A DNA stretch of 64,000 nt from Epilithonimonas zeae (GTDB lineage Bacteria > Bacteroidota > Bacteroidia > Flavobacteriales > Weeksellaceae), in NCBI RefSeq assembly GCF_900141765.1, contig NZ_FSRK01000003.1:434001-498000 (forward strand). The letters are read 5' to 3'. The notes under the pieces were generated by a model. The model saw only the letters and a program-made list of their open reading frames with translations, was not told the DNA's origin and did not search any database. Shown here in pieces: positions 35,864-44,502 of this stretch. Position 1 is the stretch's first letter; every line of letters starts with the position of its first letter. Made by a program: the position numbers and the translations under genes.

Positions 35864-35890
35864 AAAACCTCTGATTTTTCAGGGGTTTTT
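35864..35890 (+). terminator. Terminator of the BON operon
   Basis: AAAACCTCTGA pairs with TCAGGGGTTTT (one G-T pair) followed by a T-run, about 22 bp after the SH3b gene. Confidence 0.78.
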
Positions 35891-35923
35891 TCTATTTTTG
35901 ATGCCGAAAACTATTAACATTTG

Positions 35924-38578
35924 ATGAAAAAATTCTGGCTTATTTTCATATTCACTTTTCTGAAACTGAATGCGCAGACCTACAACGTAACAGGAAAAGT
36001 GACGGACGAAAATAATAATCCGTTGGAAAATATCACCGTTTCTTTGATGAAACAAAAGGATTCGGCGATTATCAATTACATTGGAACAAGTAAAAGCGGA
36101 AACTTCAGCATCAAAGTTCCTCCACAAAACGAAGCTTCATTTCTACAGATTTCCGGAGATAAACTCAAACCATTCTCTAGAAAATTCGAGTCCATTCATC
36201 AAAATGAAAATCTAGGAGCAGTAAAACTCAGCAAAGAACTTGTAACCAATATTGAGGAAGTCAAAATCACGGTTTCGCCTGTGAAAATTAAAAAAGATAC
36301 TGTTGAGTACAACGCTTCTTACCTGAAAGTAAAACCTGACTCCAAGATAGACGACTTGCTGAAAGAAATTCCAGGTGCTGAAATCGATGCGGATGGAAAA
36401 ATTACGGTTAACGGAAAATCAGTAAGCAAAATCCACATCAATGGGAAACCCTTATTTGATAAAGACGGAAAAACGGAACTGGAAACAATTCCTGCCAACA
36501 TCATCAAAAAAATACAGGTTACCACTTCCAAAACCAAGGAAGAAGAACTGACGGGAAGAGCGCCAATCACGGACAGCCTCACAGTGAATTTTGAAATGGA
36601 TCCTAAAAATAAAGTCGGAGTTACAAGCAACATAAGGTTAGGTTATGGTTCGGATGATCGTTATGACGGCGCCATTTTTTTTACAAAAATAAAACAGGAT
36701 TCACGGCTTTCTTTAGCGGCAGGCTCCAATAATATTAATGCCGGATTATCAGGAAAAACGGGTTCCGGAGCAGGAATTTTCAGTACAACAATTGTGAATG
36801 CGACCTATTCTAACAAGTTTGACAACTTCGATTTGGAAAGATTGAATGCCAATTATTATGAACGAAACTCCGAAACTTACTCCAAATCTGCCCGAACCAC
36901 CTTTCTGCCCGACTACAAATTAGATAGAAATACAGAACGTACTGGCGACAGAGATTTGCGAAGATTGGGATTCAGCACCAATTCAATTTTGAAACTTGAC
37001 AAGTTCACAAACATTATTTTCTCTTCCAATTTTAATAACAATACCACCGAAAGCACTTCTGACAATCAATCTGTAACCTTGCGGGATGATGTCCTTCTCA
37101 ACTCCAGTTCGGGTTCTGTCAAACAAAAATCTGTCAATAATGGTTTTTCACAATCCTTAGGAATTACAAGAAGATTTCAGAAACAAAGACGAACTTTTTC
37201 AGCGTCTGTCAGCAGCAACGTGATGGATAACAGTGGTACCGATTATAATCTTACGACGACCATTTTTCATCAGTCTCCGGAAGAAAACGATTACAGAAAC
37301 CAGCGCTCAGTTTCTAAAAATCAAAATACAGATTTTAGTTTCAATGCGAGATACGATGAACCAATTTCCGACTCGGCCATCGTTTCCACAGAAATTACCT
37401 ACAAATCTCTGTCACTCAAAAATGATAGAAAAGTTCACGATTTTGATACGGCAACAGGAGAATTTTCTACATATAACTCGCTATTGTCTAATACAATCAA
37501 TCAGGATATCAACTCGCTTTATGCTGTGATGGGTTATGATTTGAATAAAACCAAATTCCGGTTTTTCTTCAATGCTAATCTGGAAATCAACAACAACGAT
37601 TTTCATTCTTTCTTTAATAATGAAAATATCGATTTCAGAAAAAACTTCGTTTTCCCGAATTATAACACGAGATTCGTTTACAAGTTTTCCAGTAGCAAAT
37701 CCTTGGAACTATCCAACCAAAGCGATTTTACAGCACCTCAGATGACGGCACTCAACCCTTACATAGACCTTTCCAATCCGTTGCTTACGACACAGGGAAA
37801 TCCTGATTTGAAAAGCACATGGATAAATACGACTTCAGTTTATTTTGTGAATAGGAATCTTCCCAAGCACATGACTTACTCAACCTCGTTAAAATTCAAT
37901 TATACGGATAATAATGTTTCCGATTTTTCTTACTATGACGATACAGGAAGGCAGTTCAGGACTTTTGCCAACATTAGCGGAAACAAAACACTGAGTTGGG
38001 ATAGCCGTTTTTCAAAAACCTACAAATGGGATAAAAATGAATTCCGGATTTCGCCATCATTTCTGACAAGTTATACCTACAGAAAAGGTTTTGTAGATGG
38101 TGTCCAATACACCAACACGATTTACAATATTGCGCCGAAGATGACCGTAAGGCTCAACCTGAGGGATGTTCTGGATCTGACAGGTTCTGCCAATCTCAAT
38201 TATAACTTCTCCAATTACACCAATTATCGGATTGATAAAACACGTGCGGCTCAACAGAATTACACTATCGGAATGGTGAATTACTTTTTGAAATCCAATC
38301 TTTATTTCAGCAACGATATCAATGTGACTAAGAATAATAACATTTCCGCAGGTTTCAACAGGACCTCTTATTTCTGGAATGCCAGCGTGAATTACAAATT
38401 CTACAAAAAACAAATGACACTGCGATTCAACATCAATGATGTTCTGAATCAACGTCAAAATGCCATCAGAAACATCGGCGACAATTACATCGAAGACAGA
38501 GAAGAACTTGTGTTGAAACGTTATTTTATGCTCTCGCTGATGATGAATCTAAATAAGTTCGGAGGCAAGAAAAGCTGA
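35924..38578 (+). CDS. Outer-membrane beta-barrel protein, TonB-dependent-receptor-like
   Basis: An 884-residue protein: signal peptide (KKFWLIFIFTFLKLNAQ), an N-terminal carboxypeptidase-regulatory-like domain (TYNVTGKVTDENNNPLENIT, about 20-100), a plug-like region (GAEIDADGKITVNGKSVSKI, IPANIIKKIQVTTS, about 135-230), then a long beta-barrel ending in a C-terminal LMMNLNKFGGKK. This is the plan of the OMP_b-brl_3 group, which lacks clear TonB-box evidence. The substrate is unknown. Start ATG 35924; TATTTTTG at 35893-35900 is a -7 candidate. Confidence 0.82.
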   Translation: MKKFWLIFIFTFLKLNAQTYNVTGKVTDENNNPLENITVSLMKQKDSAIINYIGTSKSGNFSIKVPPQNEASFLQISGDKLKPFSRKFESIHQNENLGAVKLSKELVTNIEEVKITVSPVKIKKDTVEYNASYLKVKPDSKIDDLLKEIPGAEIDADGKITVNGKSVSKIHINGKPLFDKDGKTELETIPANIIKKIQVTTSKTKEEELTGRAPITDSLTVNFEMDPKNKVGVTSNIRLGYGSDDRYDGAIFFTKIKQDSRLSLAAGSNNINAGLSGKTGSGAGIFSTTIVNATYSNKFDNFDLERLNANYYERNSETYSKSARTTFLPDYKLDRNTERTGDRDLRRLGFSTNSILKLDKFTNIIFSSNFNNNTTESTSDNQSVTLRDDVLLNSSSGSVKQKSVNNGFSQSLGITRRFQKQRRTFSASVSSNVMDNSGTDYNLTTTIFHQSPEENDYRNQRSVSKNQNTDFSFNARYDEPISDSAIVSTEITYKSLSLKNDRKVHDFDTATGEFSTYNSLLSNTINQDINSLYAVMGYDLNKTKFRFFFNANLEINNNDFHSFFNNENIDFRKNFVFPNYNTRFVYKFSSSKSLELSNQSDFTAPQMTALNPYIDLSNPLLTTQGNPDLKSTWINTTSVYFVNRNLPKHMTYSTSLKFNYTDNNVSDFSYYDDTGRQFRTFANISGNKTLSWDSRFSKTYKWDKNEFRISPSFLTSYTYRKGFVDGVQYTNTIYNIAPKMTVRLNLRDVLDLTGSANLNYNFSNYTNYRIDKTRAAQQNYTIGMVNYFLKSNLYFSNDINVTKNNNISAGFNRTSYFWNASVNYKFYKKQMTLRFNINDVLNQRQNAIRNIGDNYIEDREELVLKRYFMLSLMMNLNKFGGKKS

Positions 38579-38607
38579 TCAAAATGATTAAAATATAACA
38601 CACAATA

Positions 38608-38661
38608 TTGTAATTCCGTAGAAATCTCGACAGCTAAGCTTAGATTCCTACGGAATAACAA
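38608..38661. repeat. Palindromic GTCATTCC repeat, copy 2
   Basis: TTGTAATTCCGTAGAAATCT pairs with AGATTCCTACGGAATAACAA; the spacer contains CGACAGCTAAGCT, the reverse complement of the spacer type in the copy at 5080. It lies between two convergent genes. Confidence 0.7.
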
Positions 38662-38670
38662 ACTGTATGG

Positions 38671-39639
38671 CTAAAACAAAACCTCTTTCGTCAAAATACT
38701 TTCGATATTATCCGGATAATCCACCTCTATCATTTGGTCAGAATTAATCCATTCACGGATTTTTATCGGGTCCAATTTATCCGAATTTGCAACACCTAAT
38801 TTGTCCAAAGCAAAAGCATTACACTCTTGTTCATATTGATTTTCAATCGGGATTACAAACAATTTTTTATTCATAAACAAAGCTTCCGCCGGTGTTTCAA
38901 AACCAGCATTACAAAGTATTCCTTCACAAGATTCGAACAACTCTAAGTATTTTGTTTCATCAATTGGGAAAATCTCCACATTATTGAATTTCTGATGTTG
39001 TTTAGCATATTTGGAAAAAACTTTCCACTGAACATCAATTCTTGTTAAGAAATTCGTAATGACTTCATCAGAAAAGCTTGGAAGATAAACTAGATAATGA
39101 CCTTTGTTTTCAGGATTCAGTTTTCTTATTTTTTGTCGGATGACAGGCTTTTTGATATGGGAATTATAGTTCTCGAAATGAAATCCTATTTTCTTCTCAC
39201 AAGGCACATAATGTTTCAGAATAAAATCTCCAAACCAATCTTTTTTATCCGGTTTCGGTGTTTCCTTGAAAGTTAAAGAAGCCTGATGACTCAATTCTAC
39301 AATGGGAAGATTCCTTAGTTTCGCTGCCCAGCCAGTCAGTGGTTCAAAATCATTGATAATCAAATCGTAGGCAGACAAATCCAAATCCTTTATCACCTTC
39401 GCTGCTCTACAGAAATTATTCTCAAAAAAAGTTTTTCTGTAAGATAAACCTCCCGTTTTGTTATAAAGCAAAGACACCCCTTTGAACCTGTAATCGATAT
39501 CAAAATCGGACTTCAACTGTGTTTGATGTCCACTGATTAAAGTGTCCACCAATGCGTGTTTTTTCAAAATCGGGATGATTTCCTGAGCTCTGGCAAGATG
39601 TCCGTTTCCTGTGCCTTGGAAGGCGTATAATATTTTCAT
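38671..39639 (-). CDS. Glycosyltransferase, GT-B fold (MurG/GT28-like)
   Basis: A 322-residue protein: KILYAFQGTGNGHLARAQEI (a GxGNGHLxRA loop of MurG/MGDG-synthase-like enzymes), LIINDFEPLTGWAAKL, LVYLPSFSDE, and GILCNAGFETPAEALFMNKK, the nucleotide-sugar-binding C-domain loop. It probably glycosylates a lipid or envelope acceptor. It lies downstream of the LpxH-like gene on the same strand, separated by a 21-bp tandem array, so the two may work together on an envelope lipid; that link is inferred. Confidence 0.8.
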   Translation of the reverse strand: MKILYAFQGTGNGHLARAQEIIPILKKHALVDTLISGHQTQLKSDFDIDYRFKGVSLLYNKTGGLSYRKTFFENNFCRAAKVIKDLDLSAYDLIINDFEPLTGWAAKLRNLPIVELSHQASLTFKETPKPDKKDWFGDFILKHYVPCEKKIGFHFENYNSHIKKPVIRQKIRKLNPENKGHYLVYLPSFSDEVITNFLTRIDVQWKVFSKYAKQHQKFNNVEIFPIDETKYLELFESCEGILCNAGFETPAEALFMNKKLFVIPIENQYEQECNAFALDKLGVANSDKLDPIKIREWINSDQMIEVDYPDNIESILTKEVLF

Positions 39640-39706
39640 AAGGATTAAAAAAATTAAATATTTGTGTTTTTATAGATAATCGTAAGATGTATTATGATTT
39701 GTAATA

Positions 39707-39937
39707 GTTTTCACTTCTCACATCTCTATTTTATATTCTTTCGATGTTGTTTTTATTTCTCTCAGCCCTGTTTCAATTTTTTGCGTAATTGTTATCAGTT
39801 ATAACAAATTAGTTTTCACTTTCATCACTTTTGTTTTATATTATACTAATGTGGTTTTCATTTTCATCGATGTTGTTTTATATTCTTTCACCTCTGTTTC
39901 AATCTTTAACACCTTAGTTTTAAATATGATAAGCAAC
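39707..39937. repeat. Degenerate 21-bp tandem array (11 units)
   Basis: Eleven consecutive 21-bp units, ten beginning GTT and most GTTTT: for example GTTTTCACTTTCATCACTTT(T), GTTTTCATTTTCATCGATGT(T) and GTTTTATATTCTTTCACCTC(T). The period is exact throughout with no indels. It fills the gap between the LpxH-like and glycosyltransferase genes, and the LpxH-like stop (39946-39948) adjoins it. On the minus strand the frame of that gene continues as heptads of type xxxKxKT but is broken by three stops; one plus-strand frame is open throughout. Confidence 0.8.
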
Positions 39938-39945
39938 TTTCTCAA

Positions 39946-40770
39946 TTACACAACCTGCGTCACGATTTTCATCAGCTCTGCACTGTCTATTTCCTTCATC
40001 TCTTCTGGTTCTTCATCGATTAAATTATGTTTTTCATCCTCATAAACAAAAAGTTTCCAGTCGCCATTATGATATTCCAAAGCCGAAAGATTTTCCACCC
40101 AGTCACCGGAATTCAGATACATACATTTTCCTTTTTTTCCAACCACTTCTCGGATTTGAGGCTGATGAATATGTCCACAAATCACATAATCAAAGTCATT
40201 TTCAATCGCCAGTTCGGAAGCTGTCAATTCAAAATCACCAATATATTTCACGGCTTTCTTTACATTATTCTTGATTTTTTTAGAGAATGAATATTTTTCC
40301 CTTCCGATTTTCTCAAGAAACCAATTCACGAGATTATTAATTGCAATGAGCAAATCGTAACCTTTTCCACCCAACTTCGCAATCCATTTGGAATGCTGAA
40401 CCGATGCATCAAAAACATCACCATGAAAAATCCAGGCTTTCTTGTCGCCCAACTTCAGAACGTGTTTGTTACAAAGCTTCAGTTTTCCTAATTCGAAATC
40501 TGTGAAATTCCTAAACGCTTCATCGTGATTTCCAGTGATGTAAAAAACCTCGGATTCTTTGGTTGCAAACGATATTAATTTTTTAACCACTTTCAAATGA
40601 GACTTCGGAAAGTAAGATTTCTTAAACTGCCAGATGTCGATGATATCGCCATTCAGAATCAGAGTTTTGGGACGGATAGAATTCAGATATCTCAACAGTT
40701 CTTTCGCCTTGCAACCGTAAGTTCCAAGATGCACATCAGAAATAATGACAATTTCAACATCTCTTTTCAT
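39946..40770 (-). CDS. UDP-2,3-diacylglucosamine diphosphatase-like metallophosphoesterase
   Basis: A 274-residue calcineurin-type phosphoesterase. The start is ATG 40770 (MKRDVEIVIISDVHLGTYGC). Motifs: SDVHLG, LILNGDIIDIWQFKKS, ITGNHDE, HGDVFD and YVICGHIHQPQI, the five metal-ligand blocks of the LpxH family, with GDIIDIW typical. LpxH cleaves UDP-2,3-diacylglucosamine to lipid X in lipid A synthesis. This longer Bacteroidetes form could be LpxH itself or a paralogue for another lipid. Confidence 0.8.
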   Translation of the reverse strand: MKRDVEIVIISDVHLGTYGCKAKELLRYLNSIRPKTLILNGDIIDIWQFKKSYFPKSHLKVVKKLISFATKESEVFYITGNHDEAFRNFTDFELGKLKLCNKHVLKLGDKKAWIFHGDVFDASVQHSKWIAKLGGKGYDLLIAINNLVNWFLEKIGREKYSFSKKIKNNVKKAVKYIGDFELTASELAIENDFDYVICGHIHQPQIREVVGKKGKCMYLNSGDWVENLSALEYHNGDWKLFVYEDEKHNLIDEEPEEMKEIDSAELMKIVTQVV

Positions 40771-40797
40771 ATTTGATTTAATGGCGATTTCATTCAC

Positions 40798-41160
40798 AAT
40801 CAGATTTATACAAAGAACGAATTCTAATTTAAACTGTGCGTGAATGCTATTTTATTTTTATTGATGAGAATCGGCTATTTTTATTTGATTGTCTTAATAT
40901 TAATTTAAAATATTAGTGGTTATTCTCTCAAAAATATTAGTTTTGTTCAGTTTCAATTTAAATTGGACTTTGAAAATGTTTTAGTTTCAATACTTGTAAT
41001 TCTAATTGCAAAGATTTCGAAAACTGAAAATATTTTTTAGGAAACAAAGATTTTTTGCTGAAAACAAATTGACGCTTGGAAAATTTATTTATTTGCCTTC
41101 TCAATTTCATTTCAATAAATAATCTTTGCGTTTAAAAATAATTTATAATAAAAGTTACTT
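40798..41160. other. Intergenic gap, no gene seen
   Basis: A 363-bp A+T-rich gap between divergent genes. I see no structured repeat of families A or B, no tRNA and no riboswitch. The segment near 41120-41135 (ATAATCTTTGCGTTTAAAA) resembles other short repeated phrases in the window. It presumably holds the two promoters. Confidence 0.5.
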
Positions 41161-42396
41161 ATGAAGGGTCAGAATAAACTGTTTTTTGCGATTATTTTCG
41201 CATTGATTTTGGGTGTTGTTTTAGGAGGAATTGTCCACACAACTTATCCGGACTCTAAGGAAGAATTCGCTCAAAACATCAAATTGCTGGGAACAGTTTT
41301 TATCCGATTGATTCAGATGATTATTGCGCCTTTGGTTTTCTCAACTTTGGTAGTTGGGATTGCAAAAATGGGCGACATCAAAATGGTTGGACGTGTAGGA
41401 ACTAAAGCAATGCTTTGGTTCATATCTGCTTCTTTGGTTTCTCTGTTAATCGGTTTGGTTTTAGTGAATTGGCTGGAGCCAGGTCACGTGACAAAATTAC
41501 CAATCCAGGATGCAGCCTCAGCTTCCGAAATTGTAAGCAGCAGCAAAGGTTTTACGATGGAAGATTTTGTAAAACATATCATTCCAAAGAGTTTATTCGA
41601 AGCATTTGCGACCAATGAAGTCTTGCAAATTGTGATATTCTCCGTAATGTTCGGGATTGCTTTATCCGCAATGGGCGAAGAATACACAAAACCAGTTATC
41701 AAAGGTTTAGATATAATTGCTCACGCGATTTTGAAAATGGTTGGATATATAATGTGGGTGGCGCCGTTGGGTGTTTTCGGAGCAATATCTGCGGTGGTTG
41801 CTACCAATGGTTTTACAATTTTCAAAGTTTATGCAATCTACCTTCGTGATTTCTTCTTTGCCCTAGGTGTTCTGTGGGTTGTGCTTTTGTTAGTGGGTTA
41901 TATGATTCTTGGCAACCGCCTTTTTGATTTATTGAGAAGAATCAAAGAACCTTTGTTGATTGCATTTTCCACCACAAGTTCCGAAGCAGTTTTTCCCAAG
42001 TTGGTAGAAGAACTGGAAAGATTTGGGTGTAATAATAGGATTGTTTCTTTCATTTTGCCATTGGGATATTCTTTCAATCTAGACGGAAGTATGATGTATA
42101 TGACGTTTGCCTCGATTTTCATTGCTCAGATTTACGGTATTGATATGCCTCTCGGGCAACAAATCATAATGCTTTTGGTCTTGATGTTAACGAGTAAAGG
42201 TATTGCCGGCGTTCCAAGAGCGAGTCTTGTCATCATTGTTGCGGCTTGCGGAATGTTTGATATTCCAGTTGAGGGGATTGCCTTGATTTTACCAATCGAC
42301 CATTTCTGCGATATGGGAAGAAGTATGACTAATGTTCTTGGGAATGCGTTGGCGACTTCTGCTGTGAGTAAGTGGGAAGGACAGTTGGAGAGTTAG
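41161..42396 (+). CDS. Dicarboxylate/amino acid:cation symporter (DAACS family)
   Basis: A 411-residue carrier with about eight membrane segments plus re-entrant loops. Signature segments: IRLIQMIIAPLVFSTLVVGI, IAFSTTSSEAVFPKLVEEL (serine-rich HP1 loop), GYSFNLDGSMMYMTFASIFI with the sodium/substrate NLDG motif, and LTSKGIAGVPRASLVIIVAA (HP2). It imports glutamate, aspartate or C4-dicarboxylates with Na+ or H+; specificity is not readable. Monocistronic. Confidence 0.92.
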   Translation: MKGQNKLFFAIIFALILGVVLGGIVHTTYPDSKEEFAQNIKLLGTVFIRLIQMIIAPLVFSTLVVGIAKMGDIKMVGRVGTKAMLWFISASLVSLLIGLVLVNWLEPGHVTKLPIQDAASASEIVSSSKGFTMEDFVKHIIPKSLFEAFATNEVLQIVIFSVMFGIALSAMGEEYTKPVIKGLDIIAHAILKMVGYIMWVAPLGVFGAISAVVATNGFTIFKVYAIYLRDFFFALGVLWVVLLLVGYMILGNRLFDLLRRIKEPLLIAFSTTSSEAVFPKLVEELERFGCNNRIVSFILPLGYSFNLDGSMMYMTFASIFIAQIYGIDMPLGQQIIMLLVLMLTSKGIAGVPRASLVIIVAACGMFDIPVEGIALILPIDHFCDMGRSMTNVLGNALATSAVSKWEGQLES

Positions 42397-42430
42397 ATAT
42401 TTATTTTACATTATATATAAATACAATTTT

Positions 42431-42475
42431 GTCATTCCGGAGGAATCTAAACTGCTGAGATTCTTTCAGAATGAC
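42431..42475. repeat. Palindromic GTCATTCC repeat, copy 3
   Basis: GTCATTCCGGAGGAATCT pairs imperfectly with AGATTCTTTCAGAATGAC across a short spacer (AAACTGCTG). In-frame codons of the serine hydrolase gene that extend into it are artefacts. Confidence 0.68.
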
Positions 42476-42542
42476 AAAATTTCTTTTTAATGATGTAACA
42501 AAACATACTTCAGAATTGTCCTTATGTCGTAAGCCAGTACTA

Positions 42543-43991
42543 ATGAAACAAGCATTCTTAATTCTATTATTCTTAAATATTTCATTTTTAGGATTTTGTC
42601 AAAAAATACAACAGACAAAAGCCATTGACAATTACCTGACCGAAGTGATGAAAACTTTTGAAATTCCTGGTATGGCGGTTGGTGTTATCAAAAATGATAA
42701 AATTATTTTTCAAAAATATTATGGCAGAGAAAACTTAGAGTCTGGGAAGAAAGTAGATGCTAATTCTCTTTTCAGAGTTTATTCTACTACAAAACTAATT
42801 ACAAATGTTGCCGTTTTCCAATTGATTGAGAAAGGACAATTGTCTTTAGAAGATAACATTTCAAAATATTTGGATAATCTTCCAAAAGAATGGCAAAATG
42901 TCAAAGTAAAAAATCTTTTATCCCACTCATCTGGCATTCCTGATTTTGAGCGTCATAATTTACCTACAGACATTTCCAACTCTGAAGTTTTTGAACGACT
43001 GTCCAAAGAAAAAATGGAATTCGAAACAGGAAATCAATATAGTTATAATCAGACTAATTATATGATTTTGGCGATGATTGTCGAAAAGATAAGTGGACAA
43101 AAATTTGAAGATTTTGTTCTGAAAAATCAATTTTCTGATGCAAAGAATAAAATCATAATCAATTCCAATTCTCTTGAAGAAATCCCCAATCGAATCCAGC
43201 TTTACAGATATAATGATTCTCTGAAACAGTTTAAAAAATCTACACACGTTGGCGGTTTGAGAGCTCATCCTGCGAATGGCTTAGCAATTTCGCTTCCTGA
43301 TTTTTTACAATGGAGCATTAATCTTGACACCAACAAATTCCTCACAGACCAGACAAAAAAGTTGATGTGGAAACCTTTTGATTATACCAATAAACAAGAT
43401 ATTTTTGCGCACGGTTGGGAAATTACCAAAACTGGAAATGTAACGTCTTATGGTTTTTCCGGCGGAAACATCAATGCTTACAGTATTTTTCCTGACAATG
43501 ATTTGTCAATCATTTTTATGTCGAACGGCTACAAATACAATTCTTTTCCCCCACTTTATTTTATAGTCAATCATATTGCAGGATTGATTGATAAACAATT
43601 AGCAAATCCGTATTGGTCAAGGGAAGAATCAGTTGCTTCTGAAATTATTAATAAACCTAATATTAAAAAGGAAATTTATGGTTATCTGATTGAAAATGAT
43701 AAAGTGATTTTTACTTACAAAGTTCCTAAAAACTTAAACGCTGAAGCAATAACGAAAATGGCTGTTGCTGGTTCATTCAACGATTGGAATCCCGGGAATA
43801 AAGCTTATCAAATGGTATTAAAGGACAAAAATACGTTTGAATTGGTGTTGCCGAAATCTCAATTCGAGAAAGGAAAGACTTATGAGTTCCGGTTTGTAAT
43901 GAACAAAAGTGGTTGGTTCACGACGCCTTACAGCGCACTCAACACCAATGGAAATCCGAATGATAATAATTTGACTTTTAGAGTTGATTAA
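42543..43991 (+). CDS. Secreted serine hydrolase (class C beta-lactamase type) with glycogen-binding-like tail
   Basis: A 482-residue protein: signal peptide (MKQAFLILLFLNISFLGFCQ), a class C beta-lactamase/DD-peptidase domain (about 25-375) with SxxK as STTK in FRVYSTTKLITN and YxN as YNQTN, then HAHGWEI-type GGH-equivalent segments. A C-terminal domain (about 390-482) has VAGSFNDWNPGNKAYQM and YEFRFVMN, resembling the AMPK/CBM48 glycogen-binding E-set fold. The fusion is unusual. The start is ATG 42543, placing the signal peptide at the N-terminus. Substrate unknown: peptide, ester or beta-lactam. Confidence 0.85.
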   Translation: MKQAFLILLFLNISFLGFCQKIQQTKAIDNYLTEVMKTFEIPGMAVGVIKNDKIIFQKYYGRENLESGKKVDANSLFRVYSTTKLITNVAVFQLIEKGQLSLEDNISKYLDNLPKEWQNVKVKNLLSHSSGIPDFERHNLPTDISNSEVFERLSKEKMEFETGNQYSYNQTNYMILAMIVEKISGQKFEDFVLKNQFSDAKNKIIINSNSLEEIPNRIQLYRYNDSLKQFKKSTHVGGLRAHPANGLAISLPDFLQWSINLDTNKFLTDQTKKLMWKPFDYTNKQDIFAHGWEITKTGNVTSYGFSGGNINAYSIFPDNDLSIIFMSNGYKYNSFPPLYFIVNHIAGLIDKQLANPYWSREESVASEIINKPNIKKEIYGYLIENDKVIFTYKVPKNLNAEAITKMAVAGSFNDWNPGNKAYQMVLKDKNTFELVLPKSQFEKGKTYEFRFVMNKSGWFTTPYSALNTNGNPNDNNLTFRVD

Positions 43992-43999
43992 TCTTAATT

Positions 44000-44028
44000 G
44001 AAGACACTTCGACTCCGCTCAGTGTGAC
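44000..44028 (-). repeat. GTCACACTGAGCGGAGTCG repeat, copy 2
   Basis: On the minus strand GTCACACTGAGCGGAGTCGA then AGTGTCTTC, the same phrase as at 5171-5199. It opens a 511-bp gene-free stretch (43992-44502) packed with short repeats. Confidence 0.6.
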
Positions 44029-44060
44029 ATTTTGATATTAATAGTTCTTCTTTCACGAAT

Positions 44061-44084
44061 GTCAGTCTGAGTCTCTCGAAGACT
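44061..44084 (+). repeat. GTCAGTCTGAGnCTCTCGAAGACT repeat, copy 2
   Basis: GTCAGTCTGAGTCTCTCGAA then GACT; one base different from the copy at 28300. It is followed at 44105-44158 by a degenerate relative of the GTCATTCC palindrome ending GTTTCTTTCAGAATGAC. Confidence 0.6.
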
Positions 44085-44202
44085 TTATAAATTCAAACTC
44101 CATAATGGCTGAGATTGACTTCGTCGAACCACTTCGTTGGGTTTCTTTCAGAATGACAAAATTGTGTTTTGTAGACGAAGTTAAAATCGGTAGACTAAAT
44201 CC

Positions 44203-44320
44203 ATAGCCCTGATGGGAGCTGCATCCTTTTTTGTCATTGCGGGGAAAATTTCTAAAGATTGCTTCACTTCGTTCGCAATGACAAAAAAGATATAGTGGAC
44301 AGCAGGTTCCCGGCTTCTGA
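44203..44320 (+). repeat. Dispersed structured repeat, family B, copy 2 (nested palindrome)
   Basis: ATAGCCCTGATGGGAGCTGC, ATCCTTTTTT, an inserted palindrome-like block (GTCATTGCGGGG ... TTCGCAATGAC), then AAAAAAGATATAGTGGACAG, CAGG and CCCGGCTTCTGA. Outer pairs are AGCC/GGCT and CCTG/CAGG, the latter replacing CCCG/CGGG of copy 1: a compensatory change. The loop of the element has been replaced by a different repeat. Confidence 0.75.
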
Positions 44321-44502
44321 AAAAAGTTGTAGAGTTGTAGAGTTTGAGAATTCGTGAATTTTTAATCTCTATTTCTCTCAAACTCTCCCACCCAACTTAA
44401 CCTGCCAAAAATCATTCAGATAGACAAAATCATAAATTCAATTAATTCTAAATTAATTTTAAAATCCGTAATTTTGTAGCCACTTAAAGAATAATAAATT
44501 TT

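Noticed and set aside
39707-39937. A CRISPR array.
   Set aside because: Units are contiguous 21-bp repeats with no spacers and poor conservation; no cas genes are present.
39851-40045. A 64-codon plus-strand open frame overlapping the LpxH-like gene.
   Set aside because: It is an artefact of the T-rich 21-bp array and antisense of the LpxH-like gene; it has no ATG start and no family resemblance.
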